Source: Mycolicibacterium sp. P1-18 (lineage in GTDB: Bacteria; Actinomycetota; Actinomycetes; Mycobacteriales; Mycobacteriaceae). Taken from it: 64,000 nucleotides of DNA. Numbering within the stretch: the stretch's first letter is position 1; each line of letters begins with the position of its first letter. Shown here in pieces: positions 52,969 through 62,665 of the stretch. The stretch is taken from assembly GCF_008329535.1 (NCBI RefSeq), contig NZ_NPKR01000003.1, positions 310,001 through 374,000 on the forward strand, read 5' to 3'. Under the pieces are notes generated by a model. The model was not told the DNA's origin. It worked only from the letters and a program-made list of their open reading frames with translations, and ran no database searches. The position numbers were made by a program, and so were the translations under genes.

Positions 52969-53763
52969 GTGTCGGAGGGCGAACGAGCCAAACCACGACG
53001 GCGCCGAGGACGGCGCCGCGGCCGACGCTCTGCAGGCCCGCCGGAGAGCGCCCCGTCCGACCCGGCGAACCCGTCGTCCCCACCCCTGCCCGGCCCCGTT
53101 CCCGGCCACCACGTCGACGCAGGAGCGAAGACGTCTGCGAACAGATCGGGCCGACGCGCCCCCGAGCGGCTGCGCACCGTGCACGAGACCTCGGCGGGTG
53201 GACTGGTCATCGACGGCATCGACGGTCCCGCCGACGGCCAGGTCGCCGCGCTCATCGGCCGGGTCGACCGGCGGGGACGCATGCTGTGGTCGCTGCCCAA
53301 GGGTCACATCGAACAGGGCGAGACCGCAGAACAGACCGCCATTCGCGAGGTCGCCGAGGAAACCGGAATCCAGGGCAGCGTGCTGGCCGCACTGGGCAGC
53401 ATCGACTACTGGTTCGTGACCGAGGGTCGGCGCGTCCACAAGACCGTGCACCATTACCTCATGCGATTCCTCGACGGCGAGCTCTCCGACGAAGACGTCG
53501 AAGTGACCGAAGTCGCGTGGGTGCCCCTGATGGACCTGCCGTCGCGGCTGGCCTACGCCGACGAACGCAAGCTCGCCGAGGTGGCCGGCCAGCTGATCGC
53601 CAAGCTGCAGGCCGACGGCCCCGGCTCACTGCCCCCACTGCCGCCCAGCTCGCCGCGCCGCCGCCCGCAGACGCACTCCCACACCCGCCGTCGGCCCGAT
53701 CCGTCCCCAGCCCCGCACCCGCAACCCGGCCGGCGGGCGAACGGCTGCGGCCAAGGACCATGA
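52969..53763 (+). CDS. mutT4: Nudix hydrolase MutT4
   Basis: 264 residues. Strongly basic Arg-rich N terminus (about 8-25), a disordered Pro/Ser segment, then [15 protein letters not shown] and the full Nudix box [17 protein letters not shown] (112 onward) with EETGI; the C terminus is Pro/Ser/Arg-rich. Nearly identical in plan to Rv3908. The family sanitises nucleotides by hydrolysing oxidised or mutagenic NTPs or other nucleoside diphosphate compounds; the specific substrate is not clear. GTG 52969 avoids an upstream overlap; ends inside the start of the next gene (ATGA). Confidence 0.93.
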   Translation: MSEGERAKPRRRRGRRRGRRSAGPPESAPSDPANPSSPPLPGPVPGHHVDAGAKTSANRSGRRAPERLRTVHETSAGGLVIDGIDGPADGQVAALIGRVDRRGRMLWSLPKGHIEQGETAEQTAIREVAEETGIQGSVLAALGSIDYWFVTEGRRVHKTVHHYLMRFLDGELSDEDVEVTEVAWVPLMDLPSRLAYADERKLAEVAGQLIAKLQADGPGSLPPLPPSSPRRRPQTHSHTRRRPDPSPAPHPQPGRRANGCGQGP

Positions 53764-56111
53764 CGCGCGCCGCGGCTTGGATCGCCGGGTCGCGCTTGCT
53801 GGCCGTCGTCGCCCTGGTGACGCTGATCGTCGTACCCGCGGTGGTACCGCGCGCCGCAGCAGGCGAACCCGGAGATCGACCCTTCCTCCAACTGCACATC
53901 GACACCATCACCCCCGACTCGGTCACCACCACCAGCGACCCGGTCGTCACCGTGACGGGCACGGTCACCAACGTCGGCGACCGACCGGTGCGCGACATCA
54001 TGGTGCGCCTCGAGCACGCGGCCGCCGTCACGTCGTCGGACGCCCTGCGCACCGACCTCGCCGGCGGCGTCGACCAGTACCAGGCGGTCGCCGACTTCGT
54101 CACCGTCGCACCGGAACTCGCGCAGGGCCAGCACGTGCCGTTCACGCTGTCCTATCCCGTCCGTTCCACCGATCTGCCCTCCCTGCGGATCGACCAGCCC
54201 GGCATCTACCCCGCCCTGGTGAACGTGAACGGGACACCCGACTACGGCGCCCCCGCCCGCCTCGACGACGCCCGGTTCCTGCTGCCTGTCCTCGGCGTGC
54301 CCGCCGACCCGTCGCAGGCCGACGAGACACCCTCGGCCGTGGTGCCACCGGACACGTCGCGACCGGTGCGCGTGACGATGCTGTGGCCGCTGGCCGACCG
54401 GCCGCGACTGGCCGCCGGCGTCCCGGGTGGCAGCACTCCGGTCCGGCTGGTCGACGACGAACTCGCGACGTCCCTCGCCCCGGGCGGGCGCCTCGACACG
54501 CTGCTCTCGGCCGCCGACTTCGCCACCAGCCCGCCCGTCGACCCGGGCGGGCAGACCCGCAGCGCGCTGTGCCTGGCCGTCGACCCCGACCTGCTGGTCA
54601 CCGTCAACGCCATGACACTCGGCTACGTCGTCAACGACGACCCGGTCGGCGGCGTCAACTCCCCGACGCATCCCGGTACCGGGCAGGAGGCCGCGGTCAA
54701 CTGGCTCGGCAGGCTGCGGGCGCTGGCCCAACGGTCCTGCGTGACGGCCACGGTGTACGCGCAGGCCGACCTCGCGGCGCTGGCCCGCGTGGGCAACCCC
54801 GAGCTGTCGACCATCGCCGTCAAGGGCGCCGGCGACATCGTCGACCAGATCCTCGGCGTCGTCTCGACCCGCGGCGCGACCCTGGTCGGGGACGGACCGC
54901 TGACCGGGGGCGCCGTCCGCATGCTGTCCGCGCAGGGACCGACGGTGGCCATCGCCGCCGGCGACGTCACGCCACGCCGGTACGACGCGAACGTGGTCAC
55001 CGCACCCTTCGACCCCGCCGTCGGGGCAGCGCTCGCCGGTGCGGGCACCATGCCGGCGACGCCGTCCTACCTGGATCCCGCCCTCGGGGTCCCGCTGTCG
55101 CACGACTCCCCCATCGCGCGCCGGGAGGACGCCATCGCCGCCGTGCTGTGGCGCGCGCTGCGGCCGGAGAGCGAGCCGCGGACCGAGATCCTGGTGCCGC
55201 CGATGGCGTGGAACCTTCCCCCGGAAGAGGCGCAGACGATCCTCACGACGCTCGCCTCGTCCATCCGGTCCGGGTTGGCGGTCCCACGGCCGCTGGCGAC
55301 CGTCGTGGCGGAGACCAACGTCCTGCCGCCGTCCGACGCTGCGCCGCTGCCATCCGACGCCCTGGGCAATCCGCGGGCTCGCATCGACGGCGGCGTGACC
55401 GACGGCATCGCGAACACGACGCTGCGGCTCGGCGGTCTCACCGCCGCCCTGACGGTCGACCCGCGGACGGGGCTGACCGGTCCGCAGTACACCGCCCCGC
55501 TGCGCGAGGACCTGCTGCGGGCGATCAGCCAGTCGGTTCCGCCCGACGCGCGCAACGGGCTCGCCGGGCAACGCGTCGGCGTGGTCGACGACACCGTCGG
55601 CGACCTGTTGCGTGCGGTGACCATCGTCAACCCCGGCGGCTCCTACACCCTCGCCACCGAGCGCAGCCCGCTGCCGCTGGCCCTGCGCAACGACCTGCCC
55701 GTCCCGATCCGGGTGCGGCTCGACGTCGACGCCCCGCCGGGGATGACGGTCGACGACATGGGCGAAATCGAGCTGCCGCCGGGCTTCCTGCCGCTGCGCG
55801 TGCCGATCGAGGTGCACTTCACCCAGCGCGTCGCCGTCGACGTCTCCCTGCAGACGGCCGGCGGTCTGCCGCTGGGCGAACCGGTCCGGCTCTCGGTGCA
55901 CTCCAACGCCTACGGCAAGGTGCTGTTCTTCATCACGCTGTCGGCGGGCGCGATCCTGGTTCTGCTGGCCGGCCGGCGCCTCTGGCACCGGTTCCGCGGG
56001 CAGCCCGACCGGGCCGACCTGGACCGGCCCAAGCGTCGCGACGGCGAGGGCAAGCCGGATCCGCTCGACGTGGCGCTGGCGCATGCGCCGGACGACGAGC
56101 GCCACCGATGA
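53760..56111 (+). CDS. DUF6049 membrane-anchored extracytoplasmic protein (Rv3909-like)
   Basis: 783 residues. Signal peptide (about 1-36, [14 protein letters not shown]), a large extracytoplasmic region with beta-sandwich-like modules at both ends ([15 protein letters not shown] near residue 65, [17 protein letters not shown] near 665), and one transmembrane helix at about 721-740, with a short basic cytoplasmic tail. Overlaps mutT4 by four bases and precedes murJ. This is the conserved gene between mutT4 and murJ in mycobacteria and is widely reported as essential. Its function is unknown; an envelope role beside MurJ is likely. Confidence 0.85.
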   Translation: MTRAAAWIAGSRLLAVVALVTLIVVPAVVPRAAAGEPGDRPFLQLHIDTITPDSVTTTSDPVVTVTGTVTNVGDRPVRDIMVRLEHAAAVTSSDALRTDLAGGVDQYQAVADFVTVAPELAQGQHVPFTLSYPVRSTDLPSLRIDQPGIYPALVNVNGTPDYGAPARLDDARFLLPVLGVPADPSQADETPSAVVPPDTSRPVRVTMLWPLADRPRLAAGVPGGSTPVRLVDDELATSLAPGGRLDTLLSAADFATSPPVDPGGQTRSALCLAVDPDLLVTVNAMTLGYVVNDDPVGGVNSPTHPGTGQEAAVNWLGRLRALAQRSCVTATVYAQADLAALARVGNPELSTIAVKGAGDIVDQILGVVSTRGATLVGDGPLTGGAVRMLSAQGPTVAIAAGDVTPRRYDANVVTAPFDPAVGAALAGAGTMPATPSYLDPALGVPLSHDSPIARREDAIAAVLWRALRPESEPRTEILVPPMAWNLPPEEAQTILTTLASSIRSGLAVPRPLATVVAETNVLPPSDAAPLPSDALGNPRARIDGGVTDGIANTTLRLGGLTAALTVDPRTGLTGPQYTAPLREDLLRAISQSVPPDARNGLAGQRVGVVDDTVGDLLRAVTIVNPGGSYTLATERSPLPLALRNDLPVPIRVRLDVDAPPGMTVDDMGEIELPPGFLPLRVPIEVHFTQRVAVDVSLQTAGGLPLGEPVRLSVHSNAYGKVLFFITLSAGAILVLLAGRRLWHRFRGQPDRADLDRPKRRDGEGKPDPLDVALAHAPDDERHR

Positions 56112-56136
56112 ACGCCTGCGCGAAGTGCACGGGCCG

Positions 56137-59100
56137 ATGAGCCCGACCCGACCGCCCGGGCCCGCACCGCGACCACCGCAGGCGCCGCGGCGCATCCCGC
56201 AGGGACCGGCCCCCCGTCGCCGCGCCGGCAGGCCCGAGCTGACCGATGCCGCCGTCGTCTCCCGGTCGTGGGGCATGGCGCTGGCGACGCTGATCAGCCG
56301 CATCACCGGCTTCATCCGCATCCAGTTGCTGGCGGTGCTGCTGGGCGGGGCACTGCTGAGCGCGTTCTCGGTGTCCAACCAGCTGCCCAATCTCATTGCC
56401 GCGCTGGTGCTCGAGGCCACCTTCACCGCGATCTTCGTGCCGGTGCTGGCCCGCGCCGAGCGCGACGACGCCGACGGCGGCACCGCCTTCGTGCGGCGGC
56501 TCCTGACGTTGTCGACCACCCTGCTGCTGGTCGCCACGCTGGTCTCGGTGGTGGCCGCGCCGCTGCTGGTCCGGCTGATGCTCGGCGGCGACCCGAAGGT
56601 CGACCGCCCGCTGACCACCGCGTTCGCGTACCTGCTGCTGCCGCAGATCATGTTCTACGGCCTGTCCTCGGTCTTCATGGCAATCCTGAACACCCGCAAC
56701 GTCTTCGGGCCGCCGGCCTGGGCGCCCGTGCTCAACAACGTGGTGGCGATCGGCACGCTCGGCGTGTTCGTCGCGGTGCCCGGTGAACTGTCGTTCGATC
56801 CCGTCGCGATGGGCACCGCCAAGCTCCTGGTGCTGGGCATCGGCACCACCCTCGGCGTGGTCGCGCAGACTGCCGTGCTGTTCGTCGCCATCCGGCGGGA
56901 ACGGGTCAGCCTGCGCCCGCTGTGGGGCATCGACGACCGGCTCAAGAAGTTCGGCGGCATGGGCGTCGCCATGCTGCTCTACGTTCTGATCAGCCAGGCC
57001 GGCTTCGTCGTCGGCAACCAGATCGCCAGTACCGCAGCGGCATCCGGCCCCGCCGTCTACAACTACGCGTGGCTCGTCCTGCAACTCCCGTTCGGCATGA
57101 TCGGTGTGACGGTGCTGACGGTGGTGATGCCGCGGCTGTCGCGGAACGCCGCCGCCGACGACCAACCCGCCGTCCTGGCCGACGTCAACCTCGCGACGCG
57201 CCTGACGATGCTGACGCTGATCCCCGTCGTCGCCTTCATGACCGTCGCCGGTCCCGCGATCGGCAGCGCGCTGTTCGACTACGGCAACTTCAAGGGTGCC
57301 GACGCCGAGAGCATGGGCCACGCGATCGCCCTGTCGGCGTTCACGCTGCTGCCCTACGCGTTGGTGCTGTTGCAGGCGCGCGTGTTCTACGCCAGGCAGC
57401 AGCCGTGGACGCCGCTCGTGCTGATCGTCGTGATCACCGCGGTGAAGGTCATCGCCTCCTTGGCGGTGCCCAGTCTCACCGACGACCCCGAACTCGTCGC
57501 CGGCTACCTCGGCTTCGCGAACGGCTTGGGCTTCGCCGCGGGCGCCGTCGTGGGCCACGTCGTGTTGCGGGCCAACCTCAAGCCGCCCGGCGGCCGGATG
57601 ATCACCCTCGACGTGGTGCGGACCATCCTCGTCACGCTGGCGGGGTCCCTGCTGGCCGGCTTGACCGCGCACCTGGCCGACCGGCTGCTGGGTCTCGGGA
57701 CACTCACCGACGAGCACGGCGGCGGCGGCTCGATCGTGCGGCTACTCATCCTGTCGCTCATCATGCTGCCGATCATCGCCGCGGTGCTGCTGACGGCCAA
57801 GGTGCCCGACGCCCTGGCCGCGGCGAACGCGATCCGGCGGCGGTTGGGTCGCGGCGGGGCAACGACTCCGGCAGGGGTTCCCGTCGCACCGCGACCGGGT
57901 ATGCCCCTCCCGTACGCTAATCAGAGCAGTTCACCTTCGTTGCGGTCACGTCAATATGAGCCGGCGGCGGGGTGGACCGGCGAACCCCCGGCAGGTGTTG
58001 TCGGAGGCGGGCTTCGGAGAGGACCAGCGGTGAGCGACGACCCGGCGGGCAGTTCGACGCCCGACGCAGGCGCGACCACCCGCATCCCCCGGCAGAGCGC
58101 CGACGACTTCCGACCCGACGTCCCCTCGGAGTCACATCTGCCGCCGTCGGGGCGACCGCCCGCCGACTACGGCGGAGACCCCACGAGGGAACCGATGTCG
58201 GCCGGTCTGCCCAACGAGCCGGCCATCGAGGCGGCGACGGCCGACGACGACGTCCACCTGATTCCCGGCGCCACGATCGCAGGCGGGCGCTACCGCCTCC
58301 TGGTGTTCCACGGCGGACCGCCGCACCTGCAGTTCTGGCACGCCATGGACACCGTCCTCGACCGCCAGGTCGCGTTGACGTTCGTCGACCCCGACGCCGT
58401 CCTGCCCGACGACGAACTGTCGGAGATCTTGACCCGCACCATGAAGCTCGGCGCCGTCAACGTGCCCGGCATCGCCCGCGTCCTCGACGTCACCCGGACC
58501 GGCTCCGGCGGGCTCGTCGTCTCGGAGTGGATTCGCGGCGGGTCGTTGGCCGAGGTCGCCGAGACCGCCCCGTCCGCGATCGGCGGCGCCCGCGCCGTCC
58601 AGTCCCTGGCCGCGGCCGCCGAGGCCGCGCACCGCGCGGGCGTTGCCCTGTCGATCGACCATCCGGGCCGCGTCCGGGTCAGCATCGACGGCGACGTCGC
58701 CCTGGCCTTCCCCGCCACGCTGCCGTCGGCGACGCCCGAGGACGACATCCGCGGCATCGGCGCCGCGCTGTACGCCCTGCTGGTCAACCGGTGGCCGCTG
58801 CCCGACCCCGGCGAGCGCGGCGGCATGGAACCCGCCGACCTTGACGCCGCGGGCGAGCCCGTCGAACCCACCACGGTCGACCGCGCCATCCCGTTCCAGA
58901 TCTCGGCGGCCGCCGTGCGCGCCGTCCAGGAGAACGGCGGCATCCGCTCCGCACCGACGTTGCTCAACCTGTTGCAGCAGGCCACCGCGGTCGCCGACCG
59001 GACGGAGTTGATCGCACCGGTCGACGAGCCGGAGACGCCCAGGGCCCGGTACCGCGACAGCGGCGCCGACGATCCCGATGCCAAGGCCCGCCGCAAGAAG

Positions 59101-59715
59101 GGCGTGCTGATCGGTGCCGCCGTCGCCGGTTCGATCCTGGTGGTGGCCCTCGTCGTGCTGGCGACCGTGTTGCGCGGGGTGTTCAGTGACGTGGGCGGCT
59201 CGTTGGACAAGGACGAGCTCGGACTCAACGCCCCGTCGAGCAGCACCACCAGCGAGCCCAGCTCGGGAACCGTGAAACCCGTTCGGGCGACGGTCTTCTC
59301 GCCGGGTGGCGAGGCCGACAATCCCGCCGACGCCGGCAATGCGATCGACGGCAGCACCACCACGGCGTGGCAGACCGACACCTACAGCGACGCGGTGCCG
59401 TTCCCCAACTTCAAGAGCGGTGTCGGGTTGATCCTGCAGCTGCCGCAGCCCACGGCGGTCGCGTCCGTGTCGATCGACCTGAACAGCACCGGCACGTCGA
59501 TTCAGCTCCGGTCGGCCCAGTCCGCCACGCCCGCGTCCCTGGACGAGACCACCGAGCTGACCCCGCCGACGCCGATGAAGACCGGCTCCAACACGATCAC
59601 GATCAACAATCCTCAGCCCGTGTCGAATGTGCTGGTGTGGATCACCACGCTCGGTTCGGTGAACGGCAAGAGCGAGTCCGCGCTGTCCAACATCACGCTC
59701 AAGACCGCGTCCTGA
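56137..59715 (+). CDS. murJ: Lipid II flippase MurJ (MviN) fused to pseudokinase and extracellular domain
   Basis: 1192 residues. MurJ core with about fourteen helices (about 36-570): SRITGFIRIQLLAVLLGGALL near the start, NQLPNLIAALVLEATFTAIFVP, then further transmembrane segments. Cytoplasmic pseudokinase at about 710-930 (GGRYRLLVFHG, ALTFVDPDAVL) lacking a convincing catalytic Asp loop, then a helix at about 988-1011 and a C-terminal extracytoplasmic beta domain (AIDGSTTTAWQTDT) of discoidin-like type. In M. tuberculosis the pseudokinase, once phosphorylated by PknB, recruits FhaA to restrain export. ATG 56083 is an alternative start that overlaps the upstream gene. Confidence 0.95.
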   Translation: MSPTRPPGPAPRPPQAPRRIPQGPAPRRRAGRPELTDAAVVSRSWGMALATLISRITGFIRIQLLAVLLGGALLSAFSVSNQLPNLIAALVLEATFTAIFVPVLARAERDDADGGTAFVRRLLTLSTTLLLVATLVSVVAAPLLVRLMLGGDPKVDRPLTTAFAYLLLPQIMFYGLSSVFMAILNTRNVFGPPAWAPVLNNVVAIGTLGVFVAVPGELSFDPVAMGTAKLLVLGIGTTLGVVAQTAVLFVAIRRERVSLRPLWGIDDRLKKFGGMGVAMLLYVLISQAGFVVGNQIASTAAASGPAVYNYAWLVLQLPFGMIGVTVLTVVMPRLSRNAAADDQPAVLADVNLATRLTMLTLIPVVAFMTVAGPAIGSALFDYGNFKGADAESMGHAIALSAFTLLPYALVLLQARVFYARQQPWTPLVLIVVITAVKVIASLAVPSLTDDPELVAGYLGFANGLGFAAGAVVGHVVLRANLKPPGGRMITLDVVRTILVTLAGSLLAGLTAHLADRLLGLGTLTDEHGGGGSIVRLLILSLIMLPIIAAVLLTAKVPDALAAANAIRRRLGRGGATTPAGVPVAPRPGMPLPYANQSSSPSLRSRQYEPAAGWTGEPPAGVVGGGLRRGPAVSDDPAGSSTPDAGATTRIPRQSADDFRPDVPSESHLPPSGRPPADYGGDPTREPMSAGLPNEPAIEAATADDDVHLIPGATIAGGRYRLLVFHGGPPHLQFWHAMDTVLDRQVALTFVDPDAVLPDDELSEILTRTMKLGAVNVPGIARVLDVTRTGSGGLVVSEWIRGGSLAEVAETAPSAIGGARAVQSLAAAAEAAHRAGVALSIDHPGRVRVSIDGDVALAFPATLPSATPEDDIRGIGAALYALLVNRWPLPDPGERGGMEPADLDAAGEPVEPTTVDRAIPFQISAAAVRAVQENGGIRSAPTLLNLLQQATAVADRTELIAPVDEPETPRARYRDSGADDPDAKARRKKGVLIGAAVAGSILVVALVVLATVLRGVFSDVGGSLDKDELGLNAPSSSTTSEPSSGTVKPVRATVFSPGGEADNPADAGNAIDGSTTTAWQTDTYSDAVPFPNFKSGVGLILQLPQPTAVASVSIDLNSTGTSIQLRSAQSATPASLDETTELTPPTPMKTGSNTITINNPQPVSNVLVWITTLGSVNGKSESALSNITLKTAS

Positions 59716-59848
59716 CGAGTTGTCCCCAGGCTCCGCGCGCCGGCGCCGAGGCCCGTCACCGCAGGTGAGCCGCGTGGCGGGCCCCTGCTGGTGAGTCCGC
59801 CGAGAAGAGGTGCGAAGACGGGCCTCCGGCGTTGATTAGTGTTCCCGT

Positions 59849-60424
59849 GTGGGGAGTTTCGGGGGAATCACCGACGGTGAGCGGACGGACGCGGAGTTGC
59901 TTGTTGCGCACGTCGGCGGCGATCGGTATGCCTTCGAGGAGCTCTTCCACCGCCATCACCGGCAGCTCTACCGGCTGGCCCTCATCACCAGTCGCAACCA
60001 CGAGGACGCCAAGGACGCGCTACAGGACGCGATGCTCAAGGCCCACCGGAAGGCGCCGGGGTTCCGCCACGACGCCTCGGTGAGCAGTTGGCTGTACCGC
60101 ATCGTGGTCAACGCGTGCCTCGACCGGTTGCGTCGCAACAAGATTCATCCGGTCACCCCGCTCGACGACGACGTCTGCCACCTCGGCGACCCGACGGCAC
60201 GCGTCGACACGGTGCTCGTCGTCGAACGCGCGCTGCTGCGGCTGCCGCTCGAGCAGCGTGCCGTCGTCGTCGCGGTCGACATGCACGGGTACTCCGTGGC
60301 CGAGACCGCCCGCCTGCTGGGCGTCCCGGAGGGCACCGTCAAGAGCCGCTGTTCGCGTGCCAGGGCGAAGCTGGCGACCACGCTGGAGTACTTCGAGGAA
60401 CCCGCGACAACCGTTCGCCCGTAG
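59849..60424 (+). CDS. sigM: ECF sigma factor SigM
   Basis: 191 residues. ECF sigma-2 (AFEELFHRHHRQLYRLALI, DAKDALQDAMLKAH) and sigma-4 (LPLEQRAVVVAVDMHGYSV, AETARLLGVPEGTVKSRCSRAR) regions are complete. Located after murJ and before trxB, as Rv3911 is. SigM controls surface and secreted proteins, including ESX-type loci in M. tuberculosis. GTG 59849; no ribosome site, so possibly leaderless. Normally followed directly by its anti-sigma gene; here a small secreted-protein gene lies between on the other strand. Confidence 0.93.
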   Translation: MGSFGGITDGERTDAELLVAHVGGDRYAFEELFHRHHRQLYRLALITSRNHEDAKDALQDAMLKAHRKAPGFRHDASVSSWLYRIVVNACLDRLRRNKIHPVTPLDDDVCHLGDPTARVDTVLVVERALLRLPLEQRAVVVAVDMHGYSVAETARLLGVPEGTVKSRCSRARAKLATTLEYFEEPATTVRP

Positions 60425-60427
60425 CGG

Positions 60428-60739
60428 CTAACGGGATTGGCGCACCCTGGTGTCGGGTTGTGGCACCGCCACGAATTGCGGCCCGTTGACCGCCTGCGAC
60501 AGGCAGCCCGGGATGTTGCGGCACGCGATGATCGCTCCCGCGCCCGGCGCCTGGCCCGGGGCGGTCGGAATCTGGTTCGGAATGCCGCAGGTCTGGTGGT
60601 AGGGGTCGTACGGCACGATGTTCATGTCGCAGGCGAGCACGTCCGCCGTCGGCGTGGTGGCCACCCCGACTCCGACGAGCCCGGATGCCGCCATCAGCCC
60701 GAAGGCACCGCTCGTCACCAGTCGCCGGATAGTGCCCAT
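60428..60739 (-). CDS. Small secreted protein with four cysteines
   Basis: 103 residues starting at ATG 60739. A signal peptide (about 1-33, with [19 protein letters not shown]) and a short mature domain with four Cys ([27 protein letters not shown]). The Cys pairs suggest disulphides. The ending [10 protein letters not shown] is polar. Not recognised. It is inserted on the minus strand between sigM and rsmA, where M. tuberculosis has no gene. It might be a SigM target, but no promoter evidence was found. Confidence 0.62.
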   Translation of the reverse strand: MGTIRRLVTSGAFGLMAASGLVGVGVATTPTADVLACDMNIVPYDPYHQTCGIPNQIPTAPGQAPGAGAIIACRNIPGCLSQAVNGPQFVAVPQPDTRVRQSR

Positions 60740-60860
60740 GTCGCCTCTTCGCTGTCGTGCCGCCAGATCCTGGCCGCACTTCCCAGCATCCTCTTGTTCA
60801 CAGCGTAGCGAAAGCGCGTTCCCAGCCAGCTGCGTCGGAGGGCGGTGCGAGACTGGTCAC

Positions 60861-61169
60861 GTGCCCGGCGAAGCTGACGATCGCGTCGAGCCGCCCGTGT
60901 CGATCGAACTCCTCGCCGACCTGCAGGCCGGGGTGCTCGACGATCCGACGGCGGCCCGGTTGCGCCGGCGAGTCCGCACCGAACCGGACGTCGCGGCCAA
61001 GCTCGCCGCCCTGGACCGCGTGCGACGGGACGTGTCCGCCCTGGGCGCCGACACGGCCTCGGCACCCGAGGTTCCGGCCGACGTCACCGACGGCGTCGAC
61101 GCGGCGCTGCGCAGGGCCCCGCGGCCGGTGGTGGGGCCACGGCTGCGGCGCACGCCACGCCCGCGGTGA
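60861..61169 (+). CDS. rsmA: Anti-sigma factor RsmA-like, short form without membrane domain
   Basis: 102 residues. Reads as the cytoplasmic anti-sigma domain only: [28 protein letters not shown] (shown here up to 20: [20 protein letters not shown]) followed by [21 protein letters not shown]. The M. tuberculosis RsmA is about 254 residues and continues with a transmembrane helix and an extracytoplasmic domain; here a TGA follows RRTPRPR and only 70 bases remain before trxB. So it would be a soluble inhibitor, or a truncated gene. GTG 60861 without a ribosome site. Confidence 0.72.
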   Translation: MPGEADDRVEPPVSIELLADLQAGVLDDPTAARLRRRVRTEPDVAAKLAALDRVRRDVSALGADTASAPEVPADVTDGVDAALRRAPRPVVGPRLRRTPRPR

Positions 61170-61189
61170 CGCGTCCCGGAGTCGCGGCT

Positions 61190-61215
61190 GGAACATGCGG
61201 GCCTACGCTGGTGTT
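61190..61215 (+). promoter_or_regulatory. SigH-type promoter candidate of trxB
   Basis: GGAACA (61190-61195) and GTT (61213-61215) are 17 bases apart, matching the -35 GGAA(T/C)A and -10 GTT pattern of SigH, the oxidative and heat stress sigma factor. trxB2 is a known SigH target in M. tuberculosis. The 25-base distance to the ATG at 61240 is suitable. Confidence 0.55.
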
Positions 61216-61239
61216 ATAGGCGTACGCAGAAAGGCGGAC

Positions 61240-62190
61240 ATGACTTCCTCGAACACCGTTCACGACGTGATCATCATCGGCTCAGGCCCTGCTGGTTACA
61301 CAGCGGCCGTGTACGCCGCGCGTGCGCAGCTCCATCCCCTGGTCTTCGAAGGCGTGCAGTTCGGCGGCGCCTTGATGACCACCACCGAGGTCGAGAACTA
61401 CCCCGGCTTCCGCGAGGGCATCACCGGCCCGGCGTTGATGGAGGAGATGCGCGAGCAGGCGCTGCGATTCGGCGCCGATCTGCGCATGGAGGACGTCGAC
61501 GACGTCGACCTCGAGGGCCCCGTCAAGACGGTCACCGTCGGCGACGAGACCTTCCAGGCGAAGTCGGTCATCCTCGCGATGGGTGCCGCCGCCCGCCAGC
61601 TGGGCGTACCCGGTGAGATGGAACGCATCGGCACCGGCGTCAGCACCTGTGCCACCTGTGACGGCTTCTTCTTCCGCGACCAGGACATCGCCGTCGTCGG
61701 CGGTGGCGACTCGGCGATGGAGGAAGCCATCTTCCTGACCAAGTTCGCCAAGCACGTCACGCTGATCCACCGTCGTGACGAGTTCCGGGCCTCGAAGATC
61801 ATGCTCGACCGCGCGAAGGACAACCCCAAGATCACCTTCATGACCAACACCGCGGTCACCCAGGTCGAGGGCGAGCCCAAGGTGACGGGCCTCCGCCTGG
61901 CCGACACGGTGACCGGCGAGGAGTCCAAGCTCGCCGTGACCGGCGTGTTCGTCGCCGTCGGCCACGACCCCCGTTCGGGCCTGGTCAGCGGCAAGGTCGA
62001 CCTCGACGACGAGGGTTACGTCAAGGTCGAGGGCCGCTCCACCAGCACCTCGGTCGACGGCGTGTTCGCCTGCGGTGACCTGGTCGACCACACCTACCGG
62101 CAGGCCATCACCGCCGCCGGCAGTGGCTGTTCGGCGGCGATCGACGTCGAGCGGTGGCTCACCGGCCACCAAATCGCCGACAACTGGTGA
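61240..62190 (+). CDS. trxB: Thioredoxin reductase
   Basis: 316 residues. FAD motif [19 protein letters not shown] motif [14 protein letters not shown], redox-active Cys137-Ala-Thr-Cys140 in [10 protein letters not shown], and the C-terminal FAD contact [11 protein letters not shown]. Low-molecular-weight prokaryotic type. ATG 61240 has AGAAAGGCGG upstream. Reduces TrxC and probably other thioredoxins with NADPH. Precedes trxC by 43 bp in the standard trxB2-trxC pair; a SigH-type promoter lies upstream. Confidence 0.97.
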   Translation: MTSSNTVHDVIIIGSGPAGYTAAVYAARAQLHPLVFEGVQFGGALMTTTEVENYPGFREGITGPALMEEMREQALRFGADLRMEDVDDVDLEGPVKTVTVGDETFQAKSVILAMGAAARQLGVPGEMERIGTGVSTCATCDGFFFRDQDIAVVGGGDSAMEEAIFLTKFAKHVTLIHRRDEFRASKIMLDRAKDNPKITFMTNTAVTQVEGEPKVTGLRLADTVTGEESKLAVTGVFVAVGHDPRSGLVSGKVDLDDEGYVKVEGRSTSTSVDGVFACGDLVDHTYRQAITAAGSGCSAAIDVERWLTGHQIADNW

Positions 62191-62233
62191 CGTTCTACCC
62201 CCTCTGCCCATCCCCCTCAGACAGGAGCACCAC

Positions 62234-62569
62234 ATGAGCGACAAGACGAGCGCAACCGTTGCCGTAACCGACGACTCGTTCTCCGACGACGTCCTCTCCA
62301 GCAGCACCCCGGTCCTGGTGGACTTCTGGGCGTCCTGGTGCGGCCCGTGCAAGATGATCGCACCGGTGCTCGAGGAGATCGCCTCCGAGAAGGCCGGCTC
62401 GCTGACCGTGGCGAAGCTCGACGTCGACGCCAACCCCGGCACGGCGCGTGACTTCCAGGTGGTGTCGATCCCCACGTTGATCCTGTTCAAGGACGGCGCG
62501 CCGGTGAAGCGCATCGTGGGCAGCAAGGGCAAGGCCGCGCTGCTCCGCGAGCTGTCTGACGTGGTCTGA
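62234..62569 (+). CDS. trxC: Thioredoxin TrxC
   Basis: 111 residues. Thioredoxin fold with the active site Trp35-Cys-Gly-Pro-Cys39 in [17 protein letters not shown], the cis-Pro segment [10 protein letters not shown] and the conserved Gly in RIVGSKGK. Ribosome site ACAGGAGC. Electron donor for reductases and reduced by TrxB. Cytoplasmic. Confidence 0.97.
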   Translation: MSDKTSATVAVTDDSFSDDVLSSSTPVLVDFWASWCGPCKMIAPVLEEIASEKAGSLTVAKLDVDANPGTARDFQVVSIPTLILFKDGAPVKRIVGSKGKAALLRELSDVV

Positions 62570-62665
62570 TCCGGGTCCAGCAGCCCCTGCCGGATCGGAC
62601 ACACCCGGCTTCCGACTGGCCTGGAGGTTTCAGCATTAGCACCTCAGTCTGCGACAATTCTGGTC

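Noticed and set aside
52965..53759. An upstream extension of the DUF6049 gene through mutT4
   Set aside because: This part is out of frame with the Nudix box and Arg-rich; ATG 53760 begins a proper signal peptide and overlaps the mutT4 stop.
53553..56651. A 1032-residue minus-strand reading frame
   Set aside because: It lies opposite the DUF6049 and murJ genes, is Arg/Gly/His-rich without any family motif and has no ribosome site; it arises from GC-rich codon bias on the coding strand.
59756..60001. Minus-strand 81-residue frame at the sigM start
   Set aside because: Overlaps sigM regions 1-2 and has no ribosome site or motif.
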